From Robertmurraya sp. FSL R5-0851 (GTDB lineage Bacteria > Bacillota > Bacilli > Bacillales > Cytobacillaceae), in the NCBI RefSeq assembly GCF_038002965.1, contig NZ_JBBOOE010000001.1, forward strand, positions 446,501 to 510,500: DNA of 64,000 nucleotides. Reading direction: 5' to 3'. Numbering within the stretch: the stretch's first letter is position 1; each line of letters opens with the position of its first letter. A program made the translations under genes and the position numbers. The notes beneath the pieces were generated by a model. It was not told where the DNA came from. It searched no databases and saw only the letters and a list, made by a program, of their open reading frames with translations. Shown here in pieces: positions 8,541 through 17,100 of the stretch.

Positions 8541-8920
8541 GATTTCAAATGGATGACCACTTGCCTCTAGTATCTGTTGAGATTGAATACAATGGGAACA
8601 AAAAGATATCCAATAACGTATTGCTTGATACCGGCTGCTCTTCAACCATTTTAGATACAGATTTATGTGAAGAAGTCGGATTGATGCTCGATTTAGAAAA
8701 GGCCATTACACGAAAGATGTATGGAATTGGCGGTACGGAAATATGCATTGAGCAAAAAATATACGGTATGAATATTGACGAGTTTCAACTTAATAATTTC
8801 ACTATACAGCTCGGCGATGTTAGAGAAATGCATGGGTTTGACGGCATCATCGGCAGTGACTTCTTTCTTGCAAATAAATTAATCATCGACTTTGAAAATA
8901 TGGAAGTGCGAAAAAATTAG
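8537..8920 (+). CDS. retropepsin-like aspartyl protease (single domain)
   Basis: 127 residues. The aspartyl protease active site is visible as VLLDTGCSSTILD (DTG near residues 31-33), and the second hydrophobic-hydrophobic-G element as GIIGSDFF near the C-terminus. A flap-like YGIGGTEI lies between. Such single-lobe proteins act as dimers, like retroviral proteases. There is no signal peptide or membrane segment, so it is likely cytoplasmic. It overlaps the upstream 86-codon gene by four bases. Bacterial family members are mostly uncharacterised; its position among antiviral systems makes a defence or regulatory role plausible but unproven. Relics of its 3' end occur at 8217-8239 and 19741-19842. 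Confidence 0.82.
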   Translation: MRFQMDDHLPLVSVEIEYNGNKKISNNVLLDTGCSSTILDTDLCEEVGLMLDLEKAITRKMYGIGGTEICIEQKIYGMNIDEFQLNNFTIQLGDVREMHGFDGIIGSDFFLANKLIIDFENMEVRKN

Positions 8921-8970
8921 GTTAAGGTAACCACTACTACATCATATTATTCTGCCATCACCATCCTAGC

Positions 8971-9184
8971 CACGTTGAGTGTGTCTCGCAACTCATGTTA
9001 ATTGAAGGCTTTACCCTTATGGAAGTTGCTACCAAGGTAATAAATCGAAATAAAACAAGCTCCACTAAAGTCAATGTTTTAGTGGAGCTTGTTCTTTTTT
9101 GGTAAACTAAGAATGGGTTGGTCTTACTCTGTTAAAAGTAGGGGGGGAAAGGTTTTTGAACGAATTACAATTATTTAGTGAACT
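8971..9184 (+). repeat. about 214-bp direct repeat, copy 2
   Basis: Near-identical to 4160-4374. It begins at CACGTTGAGTGTGTC just after the retropepsin-like gene and ends inside a frame starting TTG AAC GAA at 9156. The two copies bracket the IS1182 element, the DRT reverse transcriptase and the protease pair. Confidence 0.85.
9055..9102 (+). terminator. intrinsic terminator inside repeat copy 2
   Basis: Same hairpin as in copy 1: AAGCTCCACTAAA with TTTAGTGGAGCTT, followed by TGTTCTTTTTT. It would terminate transcription from the protease pair. Confidence 0.85.
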
Positions 9185-9545
9185 ACATAAATTTTTAAAT
9201 AGTTTAGGTGCAATGGAGTATACGCTTGCGCCCAAGACTTTAACCTTAGGATATAAGCCCCGCCGTTTCGGTGTAAAAAGTTCAAAGTTTGCCACTTTAT
9301 ATGGTGAAAAAAGCTAAAACTGTTTAATACTTCATGTCGATCCAGGCAATAAAGAATCTATTAAAGGAGAAATGATTCAAAAGGAAGTTCAGGAACTCCT
9401 GCATTTTAATATCAAAGAATTAAGAGGTTTTGTCTTAAAAAAACATGAAGTTTATATTCCATTTGAAGTAATTGACACAAAGGGAAAATTTGTAGAATTA
9501 AAAGATTTTGTTCGCAGGCAGTTTATATCTATTGTTAGAAAATAA
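9156..9545 (+). pseudogene. hypothetical protein with an in-frame stop
   Basis: A frame starts at TTG 9156 (MNELQLFSELHKFLN), with a G-rich ribosome site, and meets TAA at 9315-9317 after 53 codons. The same frame then stays open to 9545 with sensible protein sequence (LILHVDPGNKES, ELLHFNIKELRGF, VYIPFEVIDTKGKFVELKDFV). A single nonsense change therefore seems to split a protein of about 129 residues. No family is recognised with confidence. The first 29 bases are duplicated at the end of repeat copy 1, where the gene is cut by the IS1182 element. Confidence 0.5.
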
Positions 9546-10088
9546 TCGAGGATCATTCGAGTCAATCCCACACTGCATATATGCAGCTGCCCTTTAATAA
9601 AAATAAGAAGAATCTAATGAAGCTTTCATATGATGGACAACTTATTAAAACAAATGTCTTTATGGGTCTTTGTGGAAGGTTATTAAAATTAGCGATGTAA
9701 CTTTACAATTGACTTGCGGAACTTGGAGTTAATTCCTTCGGATAATAGCCTCTAAGCTTGAGAGAATCAGTCTATCTATAGAGTACGCCAACAAATAAGG
9801 TAAGAGAAATTACAAAGCCTGAAAATAGGACAACTTCTTTGGAAATAATAGAAGGGAAACTTTTAACAAGGTTTTTACCATGATAAACTAGATGAAATGA
9901 GGTTTTAAACTGTTTAACTAGAAAGGAAGATGGTATTAAGTGATGCTGCCGCTTTATAGTAATGGGTTTAAAATAATTATGCACATGTTAATACTGGTGT
10001 CAAAAAGGAATTTAGCACATTAATAAAGAATATTTTCCATAATTAAAACTCCTTTTGAAAATTACTTGAAAAAGATATAAGGGAGGTA
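9546..10088. other. intergenic region, no clear gene
   Basis: About 540 bases with no convincing gene. A minus-strand frame at 9772-9984 could encode 70 residues with one hydrophobic segment (VVLFSGFVISLTLFVGVLY), but it has no good ribosome site and I do not call it. Fragments such as ATGAAGCTTTCATATGATGG suggest decayed coding sequence. Confidence 0.4.
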
Positions 10089-10094
10089 GTGAGT

Positions 10095-10493
10095 TTGGAT
10101 TCATTAAAGGATACAAGATGGAGACAGAGGTTTGAAAATTTCGAAAGGTCATTTAAACTTTTAGAAAAATATTCTACGCAGGATATTAAAAGTGAGTTAG
10201 AAAGAGCCGGTATCATTCAATTCTTTGAAATGACATTTGAGTTATCTTGGAAAGTATTAAAAGATTATTTGGAATCTCAAGGTTATGACGTGAAAAGTCC
10301 AAGAGAAACAATAAAACAAGCATTTCAAATTGGATTAATCGAAGAAGGACATCCTTGGATGGATGCCTTATCTAAAAGAAATTTAACCACTCATACTTAT
10401 GATGAAGTACTTGCAATAAAATTTGTTGGTGAAATTATCGAAATTTATGTCCCGATTTTTAAATCCCTTTATGTCAAGCTTTCTAAGGAATGA
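10095..10493 (+). CDS. hepT: HEPN RNase toxin HepT (HI0074 family)
   Basis: 132 residues from TTG 10095, seven bases after GGGAGGT; a GTG at 10089 is too close to the ribosome site. The all-helical protein (FEMTFELSWKVLKDYLESQG) matches the HI0074 'nucleotidyltransferase substrate-binding' family. The toxin motif Rx4HxY is present as RNLTTHTY near the C-terminus; in studied HepT-MntA pairs R and H are the RNase active site and the Tyr is AMPylated by the antitoxin. The gene is followed after four bases by the nucleotidyltransferase gene, the standard toxin-antitoxin order. It adjoins the Wadjet operon in a defence cluster. Confidence 0.85.
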   Translation: MDSLKDTRWRQRFENFERSFKLLEKYSTQDIKSELERAGIIQFFEMTFELSWKVLKDYLESQGYDVKSPRETIKQAFQIGLIEEGHPWMDALSKRNLTTHTYDEVLAIKFVGEIIEIYVPIFKSLYVKLSKE

Positions 10494-10497
10494 TATT

Positions 10498-10839
10498 ATG
10501 TTTGGACTTTTAGAGTTAGATTTAGAATATATCCAAATGGCCATGAAAAAATTTAATGAAATAGACAGGGCTGTTATTTTTGGCAGCAGGGCTATGGGAA
10601 ATTTTAAAAAAGGGTCAGATGTTGATATTTCAATATATGGCCAAAATATTACGAATGAAACTCTTTACAGGCTGAATGATCTTCTTAACGAGGAATACCC
10701 ACTTCCTTATTTTTTTGATATCCTTCATTATGAAGGAATAAATAACATAAATTTAAAAAACCATATTGATACTTATGGAAGTGAAGTGTACAAAAAAATG
10801 GATAGCAATATTATTAGTAAGGTAATTAAAGACTCTTAA
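10498..10839 (+). CDS. mntA: minimal nucleotidyltransferase antitoxin MntA
   Basis: 113 residues from ATG 10498; the ribosome site AAGGAATG overlaps the end of hepT. The minimal nucleotidyltransferase motif GSx10DxD is complete: GS then ten residues then DVD in GSRAMGNFKKGSDVDISI (about residues 26-43). In characterised pairs this enzyme adds AMP to the HepT tyrosine and silences the RNase. An intrinsic terminator lies 45 bases downstream, closing a two-gene unit. The frame extends upstream inside hepT but without a ribosome site. Confidence 0.85.
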   Translation: MFGLLELDLEYIQMAMKKFNEIDRAVIFGSRAMGNFKKGSDVDISIYGQNITNETLYRLNDLLNEEYPLPYFFDILHYEGINNINLKNHIDTYGSEVYKKMDSNIISKVIKDS

Positions 10840-10884
10840 GTATTATGCGAGATTATCCATTGGAGTAAAAATGAATCATGAAGC

Positions 10885-10912
10885 AAAAAAAGCGGGCTCC
10901 CCCGCTTTTTTT
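10885..10912 (+). terminator. intrinsic terminator after hepT-mntA
   Basis: AAAAAAAGCGGG-CTCC-CCCGCTTTTTTT: perfect stem, four-base loop, T-run; symmetric, so it may act in both directions. Confidence 0.93.
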
Positions 10913-10961
10913 GTTTTCCAATTTTCAATTCTTACTAATTTTTAAAAAAAATTCAGGCAGA

Positions 10962-10991
10962 TTGCCAACAGACCAACAGACTATTTATAAT
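10962..10991 (+). promoter_or_regulatory. promoter with tandem 8-bp operator for the RHH-Wadjet operon
   Basis: TTGCCA (10962-10967), 18-bp spacer, TATAAT (10986-10991). The spacer is almost filled by two head-to-tail copies of CCAACAGA (10965-10980). Ribbon-helix-helix repressors commonly bind short tandem repeats placed like this; the first gene of the operon encodes one. Binding here would block RNA polymerase. Confidence 0.6.
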
Positions 10992-11025
10992 AGAATTAGA
11001 ACTTTAGATTGAGGAGCTAAGTATT

Positions 11026-11217
11026 ATGTCAGGATATAAAAAAACGCCAAATGCAAAACCGATTATTAATATCACATTAACGGATGAATTATTAAAAAGA
11101 ATAGAAGATTATCGATATAACGAAAGAATTCCAAGCCGGTCACAAGCAATTTCTAACCTAATTGAATGTGCGTTTAATAGTCTAGAAGGTAAAAGCGAAA
11201 AAAGGTCAAGAAGGTAA
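11026..11217 (+). CDS. ribbon-helix-helix (CopG/Arc-type) regulator
   Basis: 63 residues from ATG 11026, after GAGGAG. The sequence IINITLTDELLKRIEDYR followed by SRSQAISNLIECAF is a typical beta-strand/helix/helix RHH fold: the strand would insert into the major groove. It is the first gene behind the promoter at 10962-10991 and precedes jetA by 47 bases, so it very likely represses its own operon and thereby the Wadjet genes. A short palindrome (AGTAAA/TTTACT) lies just after it, too weak to be a clear terminator. Confidence 0.7.
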   Translation: MSGYKKTPNAKPIINITLTDELLKRIEDYRYNERIPSRSQAISNLIECAFNSLEGKSEKRSRR

Positions 11218-11264
11218 AGTAAAATCTTTACTCCGTGGTTTTAGAGTATGAAAGGAGAAATATA

Positions 11265-12767
11265 GTGACAAAACACCTTGAAGCAGTAAATACGCTTAAG
11301 TATGCCACCGTTGAAAATGCTTATCGCTATCGCCCTATTATGAGATTCTTGTTTGAACAGTATGATAAATTTCGCTATTACATCAAAACAGAGGAAATTT
11401 TAGGCTATATTAAAACCCTAAATATATTAGATGAACATTACTCAGAAGAACAATTATATCAAGATATGAAAACCCTTGAATCATGGGATTGTGTAATATC
11501 AAGGCATGACAAAGAAATGGTTTATACCATTGAAGATTTCAAAAAGAAACGTTTAAAGTTCCAAATCACGCCCCTCGCTTACGAAATTGAAAATACACTT
11601 AAGAAATTAGATGAGTTAGATGAAGTGTTAACAGGTTCTTTAGAAAGCAAAGAGTTTGAACGTATTTTAAAAGATATTGAAACCATATCAAAATCGAACC
11701 TTGATTCAGATAAAAATGAAGTGTTATTTGAACACTGGATTACTTTGATGCGAAGATTAGAAAATTTAAAACGCAATGCAGCAAACTATCTATCACACAT
11801 CAAAAGTGATAAAGCTGAGCAATTGTTTAAAACGGAAGAATTCTTATTGTATAAGGAAAAATTTACAGACTATCTAGGTAAGTTCATTCTATCGATGAAA
11901 AAAACGCGTTACAAGATTTCACGTGCATTGGAGTGGATTCAAGAATCATTTGTCGATTCATATATAGAACGAATGATTGAATATTTTTCTACGATACCTA
12001 CTATAGATGGGACCCGATTTAATGTGGAAAAGAACAGACGTTTATATAAGGAAAAATGGATGGAGTTACGGAATTGGTTTGTTAAGAGGAACGATTATGA
12101 ATGCGATGTTGATATTCTTCTACTGGAAACAGATAAGAGTATTCAAATCATCAGCCGATATGCCCTCCAATTAACAGAGACAAAAAATAATGCTAGGAAT
12201 AGAAAAGAAGATTATAGAAAACTGGCTTCGATGTTTATTCAATGCGATGATTTAAAAAATGCGCATGAATTGGCGGTATGCTGTTTTGGCATCCCGCATA
12301 CGCGGCATATTTTTGGTATACAGAAAGCGACAGATACGAAAGACGAAGAAATTTGGGAGCAAGAAATCCAAATCATTGATACGGCACCTAAAAACCGAAC
12401 CTACGAAAGAAGCAAACGAATTAAGTCCTATGTAAAGGATCAAAAAGCCGAAAAAGAGAGAATCAAAAAAAATATTTTAGAGCAAATGGAGAGAGAAAAA
12501 GAAATCATCCAATCTCTCATCATTAATAATCAAATTATCATGAAAGATTTGGCCGAACAGAGTAACAATCGACCAGTTAAAATGTTTGTCAGAAAAGCAA
12601 TCTTAGATTGGATTGCTAAATCGCTCCAAGATAAAACATTAACCGCAAGAACACAGTATGGAAGAAAATTTAGGCTTCAAAAAAATTCAAATCAAAAAAT
12701 AGATTTAAGATGTGTAGATGGTATTTTAACACTTCCGGATATCACATTCGAATTTGAGGAGGCATAG
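11265..12767 (+). CDS. jetA: Wadjet type II JetA (TIGR02677/DUF2397 family)
   Basis: 500 residues from GTG 11265, seven bases after AAAGGAG; an upstream GTG at 11235 has no ribosome site. The protein is mostly helical with an N-terminal winged-helix region (YRYRPIMRFLFEQYDKFR...IKTEEIL) and long charged helices, as in the kleisin-like JetA subunit. Wadjet is an SMC-related complex that senses circular plasmid DNA and cleaves it, giving plasmid immunity. Identification rests mainly on the perfect A-B-C-D gene order and sizes: the next genes start 3, 12 and 10 bases after one another. Type II is inferred from the TIGR02677-02680 character of the set. Confidence 0.88.
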   Translation: MTKHLEAVNTLKYATVENAYRYRPIMRFLFEQYDKFRYYIKTEEILGYIKTLNILDEHYSEEQLYQDMKTLESWDCVISRHDKEMVYTIEDFKKKRLKFQITPLAYEIENTLKKLDELDEVLTGSLESKEFERILKDIETISKSNLDSDKNEVLFEHWITLMRRLENLKRNAANYLSHIKSDKAEQLFKTEEFLLYKEKFTDYLGKFILSMKKTRYKISRALEWIQESFVDSYIERMIEYFSTIPTIDGTRFNVEKNRRLYKEKWMELRNWFVKRNDYECDVDILLLETDKSIQIISRYALQLTETKNNARNRKEDYRKLASMFIQCDDLKNAHELAVCCFGIPHTRHIFGIQKATDTKDEEIWEQEIQIIDTAPKNRTYERSKRIKSYVKDQKAEKERIKKNILEQMEREKEIIQSLIINNQIIMKDLAEQSNNRPVKMFVRKAILDWIAKSLQDKTLTARTQYGRKFRLQKNSNQKIDLRCVDGILTLPDITFEFEEA

Positions 12768-12769
12768 TG

Positions 12770-14149
12770 ATGGAAGAGAGGGAGAGAATCAGAGAAGGCA
12801 TCACGCTTCTGTTAGAGAACTTTTGGTTTACCCGAAAATATCATTTAGATAAATATTTATTGGTTAGACAAAATCGAAAAGAACTTCAAAAATATTTTAT
12901 TGATAATTTTGGCTATCAGTTAATTGTTAATAATGCTGTTGTAAAGTTGGAAAAAATCCCAAGTAAAACGGCAGGCTGGATGGGAATTCAAGATTTCACC
13001 GACCCATTGGATTATGCCTTTTTTATGGCTGTATTATCTTATTTAGAGGAAAAATCTGCTGACGATATTTTCATCGTATCGATGCTTAGTGAGTATGTTA
13101 AACAATTTCTTTCTCAAGAGATGGATGTGAAGTGGGAAAATTATCGCCAACGCTTGTCTTTTGTAAGAGTGATGAAATATGCGGAAAAACAACACTTACT
13201 TGAAGTGATGGAGGGAGAAATTGACCTATATAAAGACGATGAGACGATTGAAGTACTTTATCGGCCGACAATGATTTCCAAGTATTTTATGCGGTTCTTT
13301 TCCAAGCCTGTTGAGGAATTTCAATCCCGGAAAGAAATGCTGGAAGACCGGTGGAAAATCGCTGGGTTTGAAACGCCAAAAATCAGGAGACAATCCATTT
13401 CTAGAAAACTATTGACTTCGCCTGTAGTTTATCGGAATGAACTAGATGATGAGGAAAAGAGATACTTTGCGAATTACGGCTACAGTATAACCGATGCCTT
13501 TGAAGAATACACACCGTATGAGCTTGAGACGTATCGAAATGAAATTTTGCTCATTTCAAAAGAGAGAAATGTAAAAATAGAGCAATATCCAGATGGGAAA
13601 ATGTTGAGCCAAATCGCACTCCAATTTGGCTATTTCATTCAGAAAAAGGTAATGGAAAATGAAGAACTGCCAGAATTTGAATGGGAGATTCCCCGATTTG
13701 TTTTTGAGAAGTGTGTTGAAGAATTTCAGGCAGTGAATGCGCATGGCTGGAGCAAAGAATATCGTAATCAATACCCCGAAATGATTGCCAAAGAGTTAAC
13801 AGCCTATTTCCAAGATTGGAAAATGCTAAAAGAAGAGGGTCATAGCATTATTCTTTATCCAGTCATAACCCGAATCGGTGGCCAATATCCTATTGAGTAT
13901 CGTTTTCAGCGCTATTTTATAGGAAAAATAAAAAATAAATTGGCAGACCAATTTAATGAAAGGATTGAGCATTCCATTGCTATTTCCGATTTAGAAGATT
14001 GGATCTATGAATTTAAAATTAGATTTCAATTGAAAAAATTCAGTTGGAAAAGTGTTGAAGATTCGATTGGTAGTTTTGTTGACTTGAACGAAGAACGGAA
14101 TGTTTGTGTTATTGATATGGAAAAGGTACGGAAACGAGACAAAAATTAA
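12770..14149 (+). CDS. jetB: Wadjet type II JetB (TIGR02678/DUF2398 family)
   Basis: 459 residues from ATG 12770, seven bases after GAGGAGG, which lies at the end of jetA; a GTG at 12767 overlaps the jetA stop and is less well placed. The N-terminus (LENFWFTRKYHLDKYLLVRQN) and the DPLDYAFFMAVLSYLE segment fit the DUF2398 family. In Wadjet, JetB is the kite-like subunit that holds kleisin JetA and the ATPase JetC together. It is soluble, with no membrane or signal segment. The gene is intact and tightly spaced to jetC. Confidence 0.88.
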   Translation: MEERERIREGITLLLENFWFTRKYHLDKYLLVRQNRKELQKYFIDNFGYQLIVNNAVVKLEKIPSKTAGWMGIQDFTDPLDYAFFMAVLSYLEEKSADDIFIVSMLSEYVKQFLSQEMDVKWENYRQRLSFVRVMKYAEKQHLLEVMEGEIDLYKDDETIEVLYRPTMISKYFMRFFSKPVEEFQSRKEMLEDRWKIAGFETPKIRRQSISRKLLTSPVVYRNELDDEEKRYFANYGYSITDAFEEYTPYELETYRNEILLISKERNVKIEQYPDGKMLSQIALQFGYFIQKKVMENEELPEFEWEIPRFVFEKCVEEFQAVNAHGWSKEYRNQYPEMIAKELTAYFQDWKMLKEEGHSIILYPVITRIGGQYPIEYRFQRYFIGKIKNKLADQFNERIEHSIAISDLEDWIYEFKIRFQLKKFSWKSVEDSIGSFVDLNEERNVCVIDMEKVRKRDKN

Positions 14150-14161
14150 GGGAGTAATCCA

Positions 14162-17100
14162 ATGGAAAACAATCATAAATGGTTGATAAATAAAACTGGC
14201 ATTTTAAATTACTGGTACTTTGATGAAGAAGAATTTCCGTTTGAAAATGGCCATTTATTAATAAGAGGCGGTAATGGATCAGGTAAGTCGGTAACGACAC
14301 AAAGCTTTTTACCATTATTGTTAGACGGCAACAAATCTCCACAGCGATTAGATCCGTTTGGAACCCGATCCCGGAAAATGATTGATTATATATTTGGGGA
14401 ATCTTCAGAGGAAAATGAAAAAACGAGTTATTTATATATGGAGTATAAGAGAAAAGATGCCGAAGAATATATTACAACCGGAATTGGTCTAAAAGGTAAT
14501 TTAAATAACGATAAAGTAGACTCATGGTACTTTTTGATTAAGAATAAAAGAATTAATGAAGATATTAAACTTTTTCAATATCAATTGGATACAGTCGGGC
14601 AAAAGGTGAAGGTTCCTTTAAGTGAAAAGGAATTAAAAAACCTTATTGAACGCGAAAAATGCGGGTATTTAGTGACAACTCAAGCTGAGTATGCAGAACT
14701 GGTAAATAAATATATTTTTCAGTTTGAAAGTATTCAGGAATTCAAAGAAATGGTCGACTTAATTGTCCGCATTCGTGCACCGAAATTGTCCAACAATATG
14801 GGGCCAAATGTATTATATGAAATGCTACAAAGCTCATTGCCCGAATTAAGTACGAATGACCTGCGTTCGCTGTCTGAAACTATTCAAAATATGGATGAAA
14901 TCAAGAGCCGTTTGGCAAAAGCCGAGCAGGATTTAAAACTGATTAAAAATCTATCGGCTAAATACAATGATTATAACTTCGCTGTTTTATCCCAAAAGGC
15001 GAACATGTTTCTGTCTATGAAGGCAAAGCGGGATGCATCCAAAAAAGGTGTGGACAAAGCACAAAAGGCATGGAAAAAGGCAACGGAAACGTCTGGCTTG
15101 AAACAAAAAGAAGTTGAACAATTAGGTAATGAACTGGAGTCATTAATAAAGAAAGTCGAACATCTAAAAGACAATGATGTCTACAAAATGAAAAAAGAAC
15201 TAATTGCCCTAGAAACTCGCTTGGAGGAAGCAGCGAAGGAGTGGGGCAAATTAAAAAATAGTTTAGATGAAAAAGTGGCCCATTTAAGAAAACTAGAAGG
15301 TAATCTAAAGGATAAGAATGATGAAAAATATGGCTTAGAAAATAAAATAAACATAGCGGTCGAAGAGTTGGATGCTATAGCTGAGGATGTGGAGTATCCA
15401 GCTCACTCTTTGAACCGTGATTATTTTAAAACAGCTTTGAACGAAAGGAAAGCTCTTGAGGCAATTAATCAGTGGGAAGTCAGCTCTGAAACCTTTCAAA
15501 CATTAGTTGGTAACATTTTAGGAGAATTAGAAAAAGAGAAACGGGTGGAAGAAGAATTAGATCAGCAAAAACTAGGTCTATTAAAAGAAGAGAAAGAAAG
15601 GGACGGAATCCGTAAAGCAATAGATGAAAAACGCGATGAATTAGAACGTCAATTGGAACAGCTAAATCGATTGATTTTGGAGAAAAATGAACAGAATAAG
15701 GAATTTGTTTTATCAAAAGATGAGCTATCCCTTGTAGCCTATTCCATTTTGGGGCTATTTGATACAACCTCGGTTAAAGAAATTGAAAGGCAATTAGCAG
15801 GGATTCTTCACTCTAAAAGGCAAACATTAGGAAAAAAAGAATTGCAAATTGATAACAAATTGGAGTTGATAGGAAGGGAGATAAAGGATAAGCACGGCAA
15901 AATTGATGAGTGGGAGAAGAAGGAAGAGTCGATTCCTGCTTTTCGAAAAGTGGAAACGGAAACGATGAGAAAAAGCTTAGCCAAAAAGGGGATTCCTTTC
16001 ATTTCATTCTATGAAGCAGTCGAATTTATTGACGGATTAAATCCTTATGAAAAAGAGAGACTAGAATCGGCCCTTATTGAAATGGGAATATTAGATAGTT
16101 TAATCGTATCACCGGCATACCTTCATCTGGTGAATGATTCGGATGCCGTCTTAATTCCAAAGCCGCTATCAGAAGGGGAAACGTTAAAGGAATATTTGAC
16201 AGTCAATCTTCCTAAAGAGGCAAAAGACCTGGAACAAATGACAAATGATATCTTAGCGAGTATTTCCATTGTCGAACATGAAAATCAAAGCTATGTCACC
16301 ACGTTTGGTAATTATCAGCATGGTGTTGTAAAAGGGAATGCCATCCCTCGAGAAAATTCAATTTATATCGGCAAGGAAGCGCGAAAGTTACACCGTGAGA
16401 GGATGTTACACCAATTAAGAGAAGAATTAATTGTGTTAGAAAGTCAAAAAACAGAATCTGAATTTGAATTGCAGCAGTTAAAAGAACGTGGTCAGATGTT
16501 GCAAATTGAGGCAGATCAATACATTACATTTGATGAAGTGGAAGAGATAAATGTAACCATTGATAGTTATGATCGGGAATTAATTATTCTTGAGAAGACC
16601 ATTACTCATTTAAAGGAAAGGATTTCCGACCTTCATAAAACGTATATCGAAGTTAAGAGAAAACGAATGGAACTGACAGAAGGAAGAGAGACCCCCTTAA
16701 CGATTGAGGCCTATTCTGTTGTGAATCGAGATGTGAAGGAATATTTAAGTGAATTAAGAGGGATGAAGCAAACTGTTAACGATTGGAACACTGTTCTGCA
16801 AAATATGGAAATATTAGAGGAACAGAAAGAGCGAGAGGAAGACGATATTGCTCAATCCAGAGACCTCACCTTACAAAAAGAAAAGGAAGTTGACCGAACG
16901 AAAGTTAAGGTTAACGAACTGAGAAAAACCATTGCAGAAAAAGATATTGGCAATATTGAAGAACAAATTGAACAAACCGAGAGACGGATTCAGGAAATTC
17001 CACAATACCGAGACGAATTAAATAAAGAAGTCGGTCATTTAGAGGGACAAATCCCCTTGTTAAAAAATAACATTTTGCTCGAAGAAGCTTCTGTCCGTTT

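Noticed and set aside
9772..9984. Minus-strand 70-codon frame with one hydrophobic segment
   Set aside because: No ribosome site, unusual composition, lies in decayed intergenic DNA; could be a remnant but cannot be supported as a gene.
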